Below are positions 24,633 through 35,474 of a stretch of DNA of 64,000 nucleotides, piece by piece (within the stretch, counting starts at the first letter, position 1; each line of letters starts with the position of its first letter). A model generated the notes under the pieces. That model was not told where the DNA came from. It ran no database searches and saw nothing but the letters and a program-made list of their open reading frames with translations. The position numbers and the translations under genes were made by a program. Source of the DNA: Mycolicibacterium sp. MU0050 (GTDB taxonomy: Bacteria; Actinomycetota; Actinomycetes; Mycobacteriales; Mycobacteriaceae); contig NZ_OY726395.1 in the NCBI RefSeq assembly GCF_963378085.1, positions 1,364,001 through 1,428,000 on the forward strand, in the 5' to 3' direction.

Positions 24633-25769
24633 TTGGGAAGGTCGTTGGTCAACCACGCGAGAGCGCCCGCCCCGACCACCGCGGCGGACGTCACCGTGGC
24701 CTGGTTGACGCAGTGTCTGCAGCAGGCCGGCCATGACGTCGAGGTCACCGACTTTCGAGCGGAGTCGATCGGCAACGGCATGGTGGGTGCGGCGCAGCGC
24801 CTGATGTTGACGCTCGACGGTGTTGACGCGAGTGTCCCGGAGACGTTGGTACTCAAGTACTCGCGCGACGGGGCGGCAAGCCGGCGTACCGGCCGCGTGG
24901 GGTATGGCTTCGCGGGCCGCCCGGGCTTCTACGAACGGGAGGTGCGGTTCTACCGCGACCTCGCGTCGAAGATCGAGGCCCGGGTGCCGCGAAGTTATGC
25001 GCACTGGATTGCGCCGGACTGTGACCAGTTCGTCCTGCTGCTCGAGGACATCTCACCCGCCCAGCCCGGCGATGAGTTCACCGCCCCGCAACCGACCGAG
25101 TTGCACGGCGTGATGACCAATCTCGCCGGGCTGCACGCTCCGTTGTGGAGCGGACCCTTTCCGGCGGGCGACAATCTGCTAGAACCGCCGACGGCGGCGG
25201 AGGGCCAGCATTACCAGCGGATCATCTCGCGCAATGTCGAGCACTTCCGCACAGCGATGGCGGTAGAGCCCGGAAGTGCAACGGACCGTGTCCTCGGCCG
25301 CTTCGTCGAGCGCGCCGACCGCTGGTGGGTGTCGGCCGGGCAGCCGATGAGTTTGGTGCACGGCGACTACCGGGTGGACAACATGTTGTTCCCGACGGAC
25401 GGCGCGAACAGGCCGGTCGTGGTGGACTGGCAGACGGCGTTGGTCGCTCATCCGGGGCGCGACCTGGGTGGTTTTCTCGGCGCCTCGATCCCGACCGAGG
25501 TGCGGCGCGAACACCAGGACGATTTGCTTCGGACGTACCACGGGCGGTTGACCGAGCTCGGTGTATCCGATCACTCGCTCCAGGATTGCGTGACGGACCT
25601 GCGGTTGGGCGCCTTCCAAGGCCTGCACCACACCACGTCGATCGCGCGGGCGGTGGATATGAACGACCGCGGTTGGCAGCTGGTCACCACATGGCTCGAC
25701 CGGCTGCTCGCCACCTTCGAGGACCTCGATTCGCTGGACGCCCTCGACGATTTGGAGGCACTGTCATGA
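24633..25769 (+). CDS. Phosphotransferase, APH-like
   Basis: A 378-residue kinase-fold protein. The catalytic loop S-L-V-H-G-D-Y-R-V-D-N-M-L-F and the metal-binding V-V-V-D-W-Q-T motif are complete. The start is uncertain: TTG 24633 opens the frame and TTG 24645 has GGGAAGG just upstream. It overlaps the RDHSWG gene by 4 bp (ATGA). It resembles ACAD10/LvaA-type kinases that act on hydroxyacyl-CoAs rather than antibiotics. The pairing with an RDHSWG protein is notable. Confidence 0.85.
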   Translation: MGRSLVNHARAPAPTTAADVTVAWLTQCLQQAGHDVEVTDFRAESIGNGMVGAAQRLMLTLDGVDASVPETLVLKYSRDGAASRRTGRVGYGFAGRPGFYEREVRFYRDLASKIEARVPRSYAHWIAPDCDQFVLLLEDISPAQPGDEFTAPQPTELHGVMTNLAGLHAPLWSGPFPAGDNLLEPPTAAEGQHYQRIISRNVEHFRTAMAVEPGSATDRVLGRFVERADRWWVSAGQPMSLVHGDYRVDNMLFPTDGANRPVVVDWQTALVAHPGRDLGGFLGASIPTEVRREHQDDLLRTYHGRLTELGVSDHSLQDCVTDLRLGAFQGLHHTTSIARAVDMNDRGWQLVTTWLDRLLATFEDLDSLDALDDLEALS

Positions 25770-26914
25770 ATCCGCGCCCACCGCAACTCACCGACGCCGA
25801 CGAGATGCTCGTCCACCAGCACGTCGGCACGTTCGCCGAAGTGGCGACAACCGATCCAGCTTGGACCGAACGGGTTTGGGCCGGCGCCGGTGACACGGAT
25901 GGTCGGGTGCATGTGGCCTTCGGAATGGGCCGATACCTGAACCGCAACGTCTTCGACGGGTTCGGGATGGTCACTGTCGGGAAAACTCAGTACACCGTGC
26001 GCGGAAGCCGCCGCCTGTACCCGGAGCCAACTGTGACGGCGGTGGGACCGTTGCGGTACGAGGTGGTCGAGCCGCTGGCGGCGGTCCGCTGCGTTCTCGA
26101 GCCGAACGAGGTGCAGCCGATCGCGTTCGACCTGACGCTGCACGGGCACACCCGGCCGTGGACTGAACGCAACACCGTCGTGCGCGGATACCGCACCACC
26201 GACGACGTCACGCGCTACATCCAGACCGGCTCCGCCGAGGGCCGGATCGAGGTGGCCGGCACGGCCTACGAGCTGACCCGATCGAACTCCTTTCAGCTGC
26301 GCGACCATTCGTGGGGCATTCGACCGCACATCGGCCCGCCAGCCGCTGATGCACGACCGGACGAGATCGGTGCGGACACCAACTTCCGGTTGGCGTGGGC
26401 CCCCGGGTTGATCCGCGGACAGGGCGGCGACTACGCGATCCACCTCTCGCACTGGATCAGTGCAAGCCCCCGGGGCACCGTCGCCGAGGACAACACTCGT
26501 TTGGTCCGGCCGGACGGCACCCAGTTGGCGGCCACGGCCACCGACATGCGACACCGGTTCGATCCCGCGACGGGACGCGTGCTCGATGTGACATTCGACT
26601 GCGAGATGGCGGACGGGACGAAACGCCGCTTTGTCGTCGAACCGCTGGGCGGAGCCGCCTCGTGCTTGGGGCCCGGCCTGTACTACGGCTGGAAAGGGCA
26701 TTACCACGGTGAGGACCGCGGCCGGTTGGCCGTCGATGGTGAGCGCATCGACGACATCGAGGAACCGGAGATTCAGCCGCAGCTGCATCAGCTGCGCCAG
26801 TCCGTCGCGCGGATCACCGATGAGACCACCGGCGAGAGCGGTTGGTGCGGATTGCAATCGGAGGCCGTCGGCCGGTTCCCGGAGCTGGGACTTCCCAGCC
26901 GAAACTACCGCTGA
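25766..26914 (+). CDS. RDHSWG-motif protein (CrtC/AttH-like, DUF7064/7065-type)
   Basis: A 382-residue protein whose central Q-L-R-D-H-S-W-G-I-R segment (around residue 180) matches the motif of the 4855-5844 product. The two share overall layout but not high identity. The ATG at 25766 lies inside the preceding kinase stop (ATGA), which implies coupled translation and a joint role. No signal peptide is visible, so it is probably cytoplasmic. In the CrtC/AttH fold the cavity holds a hydrophobic ligand. The reaction is unknown. Confidence 0.75.
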   Translation: MNPRPPQLTDADEMLVHQHVGTFAEVATTDPAWTERVWAGAGDTDGRVHVAFGMGRYLNRNVFDGFGMVTVGKTQYTVRGSRRLYPEPTVTAVGPLRYEVVEPLAAVRCVLEPNEVQPIAFDLTLHGHTRPWTERNTVVRGYRTTDDVTRYIQTGSAEGRIEVAGTAYELTRSNSFQLRDHSWGIRPHIGPPAADARPDEIGADTNFRLAWAPGLIRGQGGDYAIHLSHWISASPRGTVAEDNTRLVRPDGTQLAATATDMRHRFDPATGRVLDVTFDCEMADGTKRRFVVEPLGGAASCLGPGLYYGWKGHYHGEDRGRLAVDGERIDDIEEPEIQPQLHQLRQSVARITDETTGESGWCGLQSEAVGRFPELGLPSRNYR

Positions 26915-26962
26915 CGCCGGCGAGAGCCCGTCGACGCCCGCGGTCGCCGGCGACGGGTATGA

Positions 26963-26980
26963 TTTAACCTAGAATCAAAA
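26963..26980 (+). promoter_or_regulatory. Operator/promoter box TTTAACCTAGAATCAAAA
   Basis: This 18-mer is matched at 16 of 18 positions by 33235-33252, upstream of the thiolase gene. It includes a -10-like TAGAAT (26970-26975). It lies about 40 bp upstream of the APH-type gene at 27021. Confidence 0.45.
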
Positions 26981-27020
26981 ATGTGCTATGCGGGCGGCCG
27001 CGACCCAAACAGGAGTGCTG

Positions 27021-28064
27021 ATGAACGAGCCCACTGCGCCGACCATGGAGACGGCACGGTCGATGTGCGACGAACCGGCCGCGGTGGCGGATTGGCTCGT
27101 GGAGCACGGAGAAACGGTGCAGGGGCCGGTGAGCGTCGCGCGGGTGGGCTTCGGTCAATCCAACATCACCTCATGCGTCACCGACCGGTCCGGGCGGGAG
27201 TGGATCCTGCGGGAGCCCCCGCCCGGCAAGGCGGTGAGCACCGCCCACGACGTCCATCGCGAGGCCGGCATCATCTCCGCGCTGGCGGCCAGTGGAATTC
27301 CGGTGCCGCATGTCGTGGGCACCGGGCAGACAGCCGGCGGCGCACCCTTTTTCGTCATGCACCGCGTCGGTGGCCGCGCCTTGGAAACCGAGCGGGACGC
27401 CGAGTCGCTCACCCCCGACCAACGCCAGGACATCGGGCGGCAGGTGGCGTCCATCCTGGGCCGCCTGCACACCCTCGACCCCGCCGTTCTCGGCCTGCCT
27501 GAGCCCCGCTCGCCGTATCTCGAGCGGCAGATCCGGCGCGTCACCCAGGCGTGGGACGCCAACGGCCGCGACAGCCGCCACGATGCCGCGTGGCAGGCGC
27601 TGCGGGACAGCCTGGCGCAGGCCGCCCCGCCCCGGACACGCTCGGTGGTGATGCACGGCGATTTCCGATTGTCGAACACCTTGATCGATGACGGCACGGT
27701 CACCGCGGTGCTCGACTGGGAGTTGGCGGCCATCGGAGACCCGCTCGCGGATCTGGCCTGGCTGCTCGACGACTGGCGAGCACCGGAAGATCCGGCGATC
27801 GTGATGCCGAGTCCGACGCGCGCCGGGGGGTTCCCCGACCGTGAGGAGATGGTCCGCATCTACAGCGAGGCTTCCGGTGTGCCGATCGACCGGATCGACT
27901 ACTACCGCGCCTTCTCCCAATGGCGGGCCGCCAGCCTGTTGCAGGGTGTCCTGGTCCGCCGCCGCAAGGGCATCATGGGGGACCACGGCGCCGTCGACCT
28001 CGATGACCTGGACGCCTCGATCGAGACGCTGCTGACCTCGGCCGCCGAACACCTGAAGGAGTGA
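27021..28064 (+). CDS. Phosphotransferase, APH-like (ACAD10/11 kinase-domain type)
   Basis: A 347-residue protein with V-V-M-H-G-D-F-R-L-S-N-T-L-I as catalytic loop and A-V-L-D-W-E-L-A-A-I-G-D-P-L-A-D-L as metal-binding segment. That is the pattern of the ACAD10/11 N-terminal kinase domain and of bacterial LvaA. In those systems the kinase phosphorylates a 4-hydroxyacyl-CoA. The start is ATG 27021 with AGGAG upstream; an in-frame ATG at 26988 is possible. Five bases separate it from the next gene. Confidence 0.88.
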   Translation: MNEPTAPTMETARSMCDEPAAVADWLVEHGETVQGPVSVARVGFGQSNITSCVTDRSGREWILREPPPGKAVSTAHDVHREAGIISALAASGIPVPHVVGTGQTAGGAPFFVMHRVGGRALETERDAESLTPDQRQDIGRQVASILGRLHTLDPAVLGLPEPRSPYLERQIRRVTQAWDANGRDSRHDAAWQALRDSLAQAAPPRTRSVVMHGDFRLSNTLIDDGTVTAVLDWELAAIGDPLADLAWLLDDWRAPEDPAIVMPSPTRAGGFPDREEMVRIYSEASGVPIDRIDYYRAFSQWRAASLLQGVLVRRRKGIMGDHGAVDLDDLDASIETLLTSAAEHLKE

Positions 28065-28068
28065 CCCG

Positions 28069-28848
28069 ATGACTCCGGATCGTGTCGCGGCCCTGTGCGC
28101 GGAACGTGACCTGCTGCTCGAGACCTGCCACAGCCTCACCGATCGGCAATGGGCGACCCCCAGCCGGGCCGAGGGCTGGAGCGTGCAGGACATGGTGGCG
28201 CACATGGGGGCGGGCTGTCGTGCGATCTTCACCGTCGACGCGCTGAAGATTCTGCGCAGCAACGACATCGAGAAATCGAACGACATGCTGGTCGACCAGC
28301 GGCGCCGTCGCACTCCGGCACAGGTACTGGGTGAATACGAGCGATGGAGTCGGCGGCTGATCCGACTAGCCCGTGTGGTCGACGCGGGCCCGCTTGCGCG
28401 GATCCGGCTGCCGCTCGCCGAACTCGGGCGGTTCCCGGTGAACCTCGTGCTGTGCAGCGCCATGACCTTCGACCACTACACCCATCTGCGCCACGACATA
28501 GCGCCGGCGCTGGGGTTGCCCCCGCCGCCTTCGGAGGCGAACACCGTGGCGGTGGTCCTCGAATGGATGCTCGCGGTGCTCGCCAACCAATTGAAGGCCG
28601 CGGTGCACCCCTGGCTGGAGGCGCCGTTACGAATCAACCTCACCGGGCCGGGCGGCGGGAGCTGGACCGTGCAACCGGACGGCGCCGTCACCACGCAGCC
28701 CGGCGCGGCTGCCGCCGAGATCACGGCCTCCGCACTCGAATTCCCGGAATGGTCCACGCGACGGGTCGATTGGCGGCAACGCGACGTGACCGTCAGCGGA
28801 GACACCGGGTATGGGGAGCGGTTCCTGGATGCAGTAAACATCGTATGA
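28069..28848 (+). CDS. DinB/mycothiol-dependent maleylpyruvate-isomerase-like protein
   Basis: A 259-residue protein with the N-terminal helix bundle typical of TIGR03083/MDMPI proteins, including T-P-S-R-A-E-G-W-S-V-Q-D-M-V-A-H-M, where a histidine binds metal. A C-terminal sterol-carrier-like region follows (N-L-T-G-P-G-G-G-S-W). Relatives use mycothiol or are of unknown function. It belongs to the operon from 27021 to 30766. Confidence 0.7.
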   Translation: MTPDRVAALCAERDLLLETCHSLTDRQWATPSRAEGWSVQDMVAHMGAGCRAIFTVDALKILRSNDIEKSNDMLVDQRRRRTPAQVLGEYERWSRRLIRLARVVDAGPLARIRLPLAELGRFPVNLVLCSAMTFDHYTHLRHDIAPALGLPPPPSEANTVAVVLEWMLAVLANQLKAAVHPWLEAPLRINLTGPGGGSWTVQPDGAVTTQPGAAAAEITASALEFPEWSTRRVDWRQRDVTVSGDTGYGERFLDAVNIV

Positions 28849-28925
28849 GCATTGTCACGCGTCGGACCACGGGCCGCGTCACGTCCGGGATCGTTCGGAT
28901 CCCAGGCACGCCGCCAGCACAGTGA

Positions 28926-30766
<1,841 letters not shown>

Positions 30767-30891
30767 ACCCGAAGCTGCCCGGGCGATGAGGGCGTGGCCC
30801 TGCGCAGGACATACAGGAGTGCCCCGCTGGAGTTCACGCCGCGAGTCAGCCCGGTACCCAATGACTCACTCGAATTCGTCTGTGCAGGCCG

Positions 30892-30925
30892 ACCGGTCTT
30901 CGACGGAACACCGTCGAAGACCGGT
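30892..30925. terminator. Hairpin terminator between convergent genes
   Basis: Perfect 15-bp arms, ACCGGTCTTCGACGG (30892-30906) and complement (30911-30925), with an AACA loop, sit between the convergent thioesterase-like and acyl-CoA dehydrogenase genes. Confidence 0.8.
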
Positions 30926-30933
30926 GGCCGCGA

Positions 30934-32073
30934 TCAGCGATTGCCCGCCAGGTCGCGGCCGATGATCTCCTTCATGATCTCGGTGGTGCCCGCGTAGATG
31001 GTCTGGACGCGGGTGTCGACGAACGCGCGGGCGACCGGATACTCGTTCATATACCCGTACCCGCCGTGCAGCTGCAGGCACCTGTCGATGACCCGCTTCT
31101 GTAGCTCGCTGACGAACCACTTGCCCTTCGCCGCGTCCACGGGGGAGAGCTCTCCCGCGTTGTAGGCGAGCACAGACTGATCGGCGTATGCCTGCGCGAC
31201 GTCGATCTCGGTGGCCATGTCGGCGAGTTCGAATCGAACGTGCTGCTTGTCGATCAACGACGACCCGAAGGCGGTGCGTTCCTTGCAGTACTGGACGGTC
31301 AGGTCGAAGATCGCCCGGGCCGTTGCGATGGCGGTCGCGGTGACCCCGAGACGTTCACGGGGCAGGTGGCTCATCAAGTGGTTCAGGCCCGCACCTTCTT
31401 CACCGAGCAGGTTCTGCGCGGGAACCGCCGCATCGTGGAAGAACAACTCGGCAGTGTCCTGACCCGGTAGGCCGATCTTGTCGAGCTTGCGGCCGCGTTC
31501 GAATCCGGGGGTGTCCCGTTCGACGACGAACAGGCTCAGCCGTTCGTCGGTGCGGGCCGCCACCACGACCAGGTCGGCCATGATTCCACTGGAGATGAAT
31601 GTCTTCTGGCCGTTGAGGATCCATTGGTCGCCGTCGCGGCGCGCGGTGGTGCGAATGCCTCTCAGGTCGCTGCCGGTGCCGGGCTCGGTCATCGCCAATG
31701 CGCCGATCAGGGACCCGTCGGCGAACCCGGGCAGCCAGCGTTGCTTCTGCTCCGCATTGGTCAGGTCGAGCAGATAGTGCAGGACCAGATCGTCCTGGAG
31801 AGCGACGGTGAGACCGAACGACAGGGCGTTGATCCGGGCGATCTCCTCGCACACCACCATCCGGTAGCGGTAATCCGATTCGCCCGCACCGCCGTACTCC
31901 TCGCCGATCTGCAGAGCGTAGAGGCCGGTCTTGGCCGCCCGGGCGAACACGTCGCGGTCGATCCAGCGGTTCTGATCCCAATCCTGGTGGTGCGGAACCA
32001 CTTCGCGGGCCAGGAACTCGCGCACCGTCTCCCGGTAGGCCTCGTGGTCGGCCTCATACAGTGACCGCTGCAT
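30934..32073 (-). CDS. Acyl-CoA dehydrogenase (FadE-like)
   Basis: A 379-residue acyl-CoA dehydrogenase of normal length. Visible are A-M-T-E-P-G-T-G-S-D-L-R for FAD binding, the Q-L-H-G-G-Y-G-Y-M-N-E-Y segment and the C-terminal Q-T-I-Y-A-G-T-T-E-I-M. The residue equivalent to the usual glutamate in Y-E-G-T is alanine here, as in several bacterial FadE groups that use a base elsewhere. The ATG lies one base downstream of the thiolase stop, so the two are co-transcribed. It performs alpha,beta-dehydrogenation of an acyl-CoA with ETF as acceptor. Confidence 0.92.
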   Translation of the reverse strand: MQRSLYEADHEAYRETVREFLAREVVPHHQDWDQNRWIDRDVFARAAKTGLYALQIGEEYGGAGESDYRYRMVVCEEIARINALSFGLTVALQDDLVLHYLLDLTNAEQKQRWLPGFADGSLIGALAMTEPGTGSDLRGIRTTARRDGDQWILNGQKTFISSGIMADLVVVAARTDERLSLFVVERDTPGFERGRKLDKIGLPGQDTAELFFHDAAVPAQNLLGEEGAGLNHLMSHLPRERLGVTATAIATARAIFDLTVQYCKERTAFGSSLIDKQHVRFELADMATEIDVAQAYADQSVLAYNAGELSPVDAAKGKWFVSELQKRVIDRCLQLHGGYGYMNEYPVARAFVDTRVQTIYAGTTEIMKEIIGRDLAGNR

Positions 32074-32074
32074 G

Positions 32075-33226
32075 TCAGATCCGTTCGATGATGGTGACGT
32101 TGGCCTGGCCGCCGCCCTCGCACATGGTCTGCAGGCCGTAACGACCGCCGGTGCGCTCGAGGTGGTGCAGCAGCGAGGTCATCAGGCGCGCTCCGGTGCA
32201 CCCGATGGGGTGCCCCAGGGCGATGGCGCCACCGTTGGGGTTGACCCGCGCCGGGTCGGCCTCCAACTCGGCCAGCCAGGAGAGCACGACGGGGGCAAAG
32301 GCTTCGTTGATCTCGACGGCGTCGATGTCCCCGATCGACATCCCGGCGCGTTTCAGGGCGTGTTGGGTGGCCGGGATCGGTGCCGTCAGCATCATCACCG
32401 GATCGGCGCCGCGCACCGAGATGTGGTGGATTCGCGCGCGCGGGGTGAGGTTGAACCGGTCGACGGCGGCCTGCGAGGCCACCAGCAGCGCCGCGGCGCC
32501 GTCGGAGATCTGGCTGGCCACCGCAGCGGTGAGAACCCCGCCCTCGATGAGGGTGGGCAGCCCCGCCATCTTCTCCAGGGAGGTGTCCGCGCGGGGGCCC
32601 TCGTCGACCGTCGCGTTGGCGAACGGGGTGATCTCCTTGTCGAAGTAGCCGGCCTCAATGGCCGCCAGGGCACGACGGTGGCTTTCCAGCGCGAACTTCT
32701 CGTTGTCCTCGCGCGTCAGGTTCCACTGCTTGGCAATGAGTTCGGCGCCACGGAACTGGGAGATCTCCTGATCGCCGTAGCGGGCCGCCCAGCCTTCGCA
32801 ATCGGTCCACGGGTCGGTGGAGCCGAAGGGTTCGCCCGCGCCGAAGGCGCTCAGGATGGGGAACTGGCTCATCTTCTGCACGCCGCCGGCCACAATCAGG
32901 TCGGCCGTTCCACTCATCACGCCCTGGGCGGCGAAATGCACTGCCTGCTGGGCGGATCCGCACTGCCGGTCGATGGTCACTCCGGGCACCGACTCGGGCA
33001 GGCCGGCCGCCAACGCCGCCGTGCGCGCGATGTCCCCGGCCTGAGCGCCGATGTTGTCCAGGCAACCCAGGATGACGTCGTCGATCGCGGCGGGGTCCAC
33101 GTCGTGGCGTCCGACCAGCGTCTTGATCACGTGGGCAGCCATATCGGCAGGATGGGCGCCGGACAGGCCGCCGTTACGTCGCCCGACGGGCGTGCGGACC
33201 GCATCGACAATGAAGGCTTCAGTCAT
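32075..33226 (-). CDS. Acetyl-CoA C-acyltransferase / thiolase (FadA-like)
   Basis: A 383-residue thiolase. The nucleophile C89 in T-I-D-R-Q-C-G-S-A, the histidine in A-L-G-H-P-I-G-C-T-G-A-R, and the C-terminal cysteine in Q-T-M-C-E-G-G-G-Q are in place. It cleaves 3-ketoacyl-CoA to release acetyl- or propionyl-CoA, as the last step of a beta-oxidation round. A TAAATT -10-like hexamer six bases upstream of ATG 33226 suggests a nearly leaderless transcript. The upstream AT box is described at 33235. Confidence 0.93.
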   Translation of the reverse strand: MTEAFIVDAVRTPVGRRNGGLSGAHPADMAAHVIKTLVGRHDVDPAAIDDVILGCLDNIGAQAGDIARTAALAAGLPESVPGVTIDRQCGSAQQAVHFAAQGVMSGTADLIVAGGVQKMSQFPILSAFGAGEPFGSTDPWTDCEGWAARYGDQEISQFRGAELIAKQWNLTREDNEKFALESHRRALAAIEAGYFDKEITPFANATVDEGPRADTSLEKMAGLPTLIEGGVLTAAVASQISDGAAALLVASQAAVDRFNLTPRARIHHISVRGADPVMMLTAPIPATQHALKRAGMSIGDIDAVEINEAFAPVVLSWLAELEADPARVNPNGGAIALGHPIGCTGARLMTSLLHHLERTGGRYGLQTMCEGGGQANVTIIERI

Positions 33227-33234
33227 GGAATTAA

Positions 33235-33252
33235 TTTAACATAGAATCGAAA
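33235..33252. promoter_or_regulatory. Operator box TTTAACATAGAATCGAAA
   Basis: An 18-mer with two mismatches to 26963-26980. It lies between the TetR gene (33283-33978) and the thiolase start at 33226. Its orientation relative to the gene it serves is opposite to that at 26963, which argues for an operator rather than only a promoter element. Confidence 0.45.
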
Positions 33253-33282
33253 CCATGCCGATGTGGAGCCGACAACCGTCGC

Positions 33283-33978
33283 TCAGCTGTTCGCGGCTGG
33301 CGTCTTGCGCTTGGATTTCCGGCCCGTGGGCTCGTCCGGGGCCGGTAGTGGGGACAGGCTGTGCCGGACGAAGGTCTGGGCGTTGGCCACGATGGTGTCC
33401 AGCGATGCGCGGCGCGGGTCCCACCACTCAGCGGCCCAGTTCAGCGCGCCCACCACGAGCGCTTGCGCGAGCTTGTCGTCGATGTCGTCGCGCAGTTGTC
33501 CGTCGGCCCGCGCATCCGAGAACAGCTTGCGCCAGATGCGGTCGTAGGCCGCCGCCTCCTTTTTCTGGCGGCTACGCAGGTGTTCGGGGATCTGGCCGGA
33601 GTTCCGGATCGACGCGGTGGCGTAGTCGGACAGCTCGAGTTCGTGCCGAAGGTGAGTCTCGACGGCGAACACGATGCGCTCCATGGGGGGCGTCCCGTCC
33701 GGAAGTCGATCGAGTTCGGCGCGCAGATGCTGTCGCATGTCGCTGATCCCGGCGAACATCACTTCTTCGATGAGGTCTTCGCGAGAGGAGAAGTAGTAAT
33801 AGATGGCCGGAGCCTGCAACTCGGCGTACTTGGCTACATCGGTCAGTCGGGTCCCGGCGTACCCCTTCTCGCTGAGGACTCGCGCCGTGGCGTCCAGGAT
33901 CCGAATGCGAGTGAGCTCGGACTTCTTCGGGTCCGAGCTGTCGGAATCCACCGCCTGCTTTGCCGGTTTTCGGGCCAT
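33283..33978 (-). CDS. TetR-family transcriptional regulator
   Basis: A 231-residue TetR regulator. The N-terminal helix-turn-helix has I-L-D-A-T-A-R-V-L-S-E-K-G-Y-A-G then L-Q-A-P-A-I-Y-Y-Y-F-S-S-R-E-D-L. It is a close paralogue of the regulator at 44831-45487, including the recognition helix Q-A-P-A-I-Y-Y-Y. TAGAAT lies six bases upstream of ATG 33978, so the transcript may be leaderless. It is adjacent to the thiolase/FadE operon and probably controls it, and maybe the mce operon, in response to an acyl-CoA or steroid-like ligand. Confidence 0.92.
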   Translation of the reverse strand: MARKPAKQAVDSDSSDPKKSELTRIRILDATARVLSEKGYAGTRLTDVAKYAELQAPAIYYYFSSREDLIEEVMFAGISDMRQHLRAELDRLPDGTPPMERIVFAVETHLRHELELSDYATASIRNSGQIPEHLRSRQKKEAAAYDRIWRKLFSDARADGQLRDDIDDKLAQALVVGALNWAAEWWDPRRASLDTIVANAQTFVRHSLSPLPAPDEPTGRKSKRKTPAANS

Positions 33979-33987
33979 CGTCCGATT

Positions 33988-34650
33988 CTAGGGGAGCGAT
34001 CCGTTCTGCTCGGCCTCTAGGAGCATGGTGGTTGCCACCGTGTTCCAGTGTTTGAGGTGCGGATCCTTCGTGGGATCGCGGTTGTCGAGCGCATAGGTCA
34101 GCGCCACGCCCCGCATGCTCGTGATGACCAGATCCCGCACCACGGGGTACGACGGGTGACTGGACAGCGCGGGGCCGAACAGTGCGTCGGCGGAGGCTCG
34201 GATGACCGAGCCCATGAGGTACTCCTTGGGCAGTAGGGCGAGTCGCAGGTCTTCGTGGGACCGCGCGGCGACCCACAGCTCGACCGAGGCCCAGAAGTAC
34301 GGCTGAGAATAGGTCGCCCACATCGTGTCGATCGCTTCGGCGATCCGCTCGACGGGGTCAGCGGCCCACTGTGCGCGGGTCCCCAAGTTCGTCACCCATT
34401 CGAGCGCAAGGTGATGCACAGCGGCGACCAGAAGTTTGTCGCGAGAAGGAAAATGGTTGAGCAGCCCGCCTCGCGAAACCCCGGCTTCCTTCTGTATGCG
34501 CAGTGTTGACGTCTTCGCATAGCCGTGCTTGTCCAGCACGCGTACCGCCGCATCCAGGATCTTCTGCTGGGCGAGCCGGCTGCGTTCCTGCTGAGCGCGC
34601 CTGGGGCGCTCAGGATTCTCAGCCCCTGCTGTTCCGGGCGGGACAGTCAC
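33988..34650 (-). CDS. TetR-family transcriptional regulator, unrelated subtype
   Basis: A 220-residue TetR regulator with the DNA-binding segment T-L-R-I-Q-K-E-A-G-V-S-R-G-G-L-L-N-H-F, of a different group from the one at 33283. The start is GTG 34650. Its stop lies 9 bp from the downstream TetR gene, so the two regulators may be co-transcribed. The long upstream gap contains repeated CTARACAGTCAGC sites that could be its operators. Confidence 0.9.
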   Translation of the reverse strand: MTVPPGTAGAENPERPRRAQQERSRLAQQKILDAAVRVLDKHGYAKTSTLRIQKEAGVSRGGLLNHFPSRDKLLVAAVHHLALEWVTNLGTRAQWAADPVERIAEAIDTMWATYSQPYFWASVELWVAARSHEDLRLALLPKEYLMGSVIRASADALFGPALSSHPSYPVVRDLVITSMRGVALTYALDNRDPTKDPHLKHWNTVATTMLLEAEQNGSLP

Positions 34651-35474
34651 TGTGACCCCATTCGTGCTTCCTGTTTGGGCGGGAGTTTAGTCGCCCGAGG
34701 CCGTAAGCCGACTTTCTCCGACGTCAAGCGGCCCCGGGAAGCTCCAGTCTAAACAGTCAGCGGTAGCTAATTAACGGCAGCGTTGATTTGCCGCGGTTCG
34801 GTCATCGATCGCGATCACGGCGTTAGGTGGTGGGCAGCGCAGTCCACGAGGCGGTTTGGGGCCCGACGGCCGGCAGCGGCTCCGGGTTTTGCCAATCACT
34901 AGACAGTCAGCTCTGACTCTATTAGGTTGATCCCGTCGACATTCGGCGGCGAGGCGTCCGAGTGTGGGCCGTGATGGCGCGAGGATGCCGCGGCGGTCTT
35001 CCGGCCGGCGTGCGAGCGCGCATCGCCGGGGCGATAGGAGTCGCGCATTTAACCATGGGGGGGCAGGCTGTGCTGAATATTTATCAGAAAGTAAGTGATC
35101 GCCTTATGGCATGGGATGTCCCGGCCGGGTACTGGCCCGTGTGGTGCGCCGGCAGCGGCGCTGACGCGAAAGGTCCTGCGAGCGTGCGCGCTGCCTCCAG
35201 GTGGATGGCATGGTCGGCGACCAGCCGACCCCGTTCGCGAAATGATGCGGCAATCCCTGGCGGCAGCCTCCCTCGCGAACCTGATAAAAGCCTGCAGTGC
35301 AGGGAAGTTCGCGCGCCAAAGGGCTTGAGTCTGGTGGATGCTGCGGTGGGGGTGCGGCCGGCGGGAGTCTGCGCGCAGGCGGCTTTCGAGGGGGTTCTGA
35401 CCGTCCCACCGCACCGTCACCCGTCGCTCCGACTGGGTGGCTGCTCCGGGTGCGGAGCGGGTTACTGAAGCCGC
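34651..35474. promoter_or_regulatory. Long intergenic region with repeated CTARACAGTCAGC sites
   Basis: About 0.8 kb with no supported gene. CTAAACAGTCAGC (34749-34761) and CTAGACAGTCAGC (34899-34911) are direct repeats exactly 150 bp apart. The second continues into AGTCAG-CT-CTGACT (34905-34918), an inverted repeat with TetR-operator size. Open frames in 34962-35468 have compositions unlike neighbouring proteins, so I do not call them. The region separates the TetR pair from the mce promoter. Confidence 0.45.

Noticed and set aside
10072..28064. Reading the APH-type genes as antibiotic-resistance determinants
   Set aside because: Their context is lipid catabolism, and the ACAD10/LvaA-like kinase motifs fit metabolic kinases better.
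34962..35468. A 168-residue open frame in the gap before the mce operon
   Set aside because: No family motif, unusual composition (many Trp, Cys and Arg), no good ribosome-binding site, and overlapping open frames on both strands.
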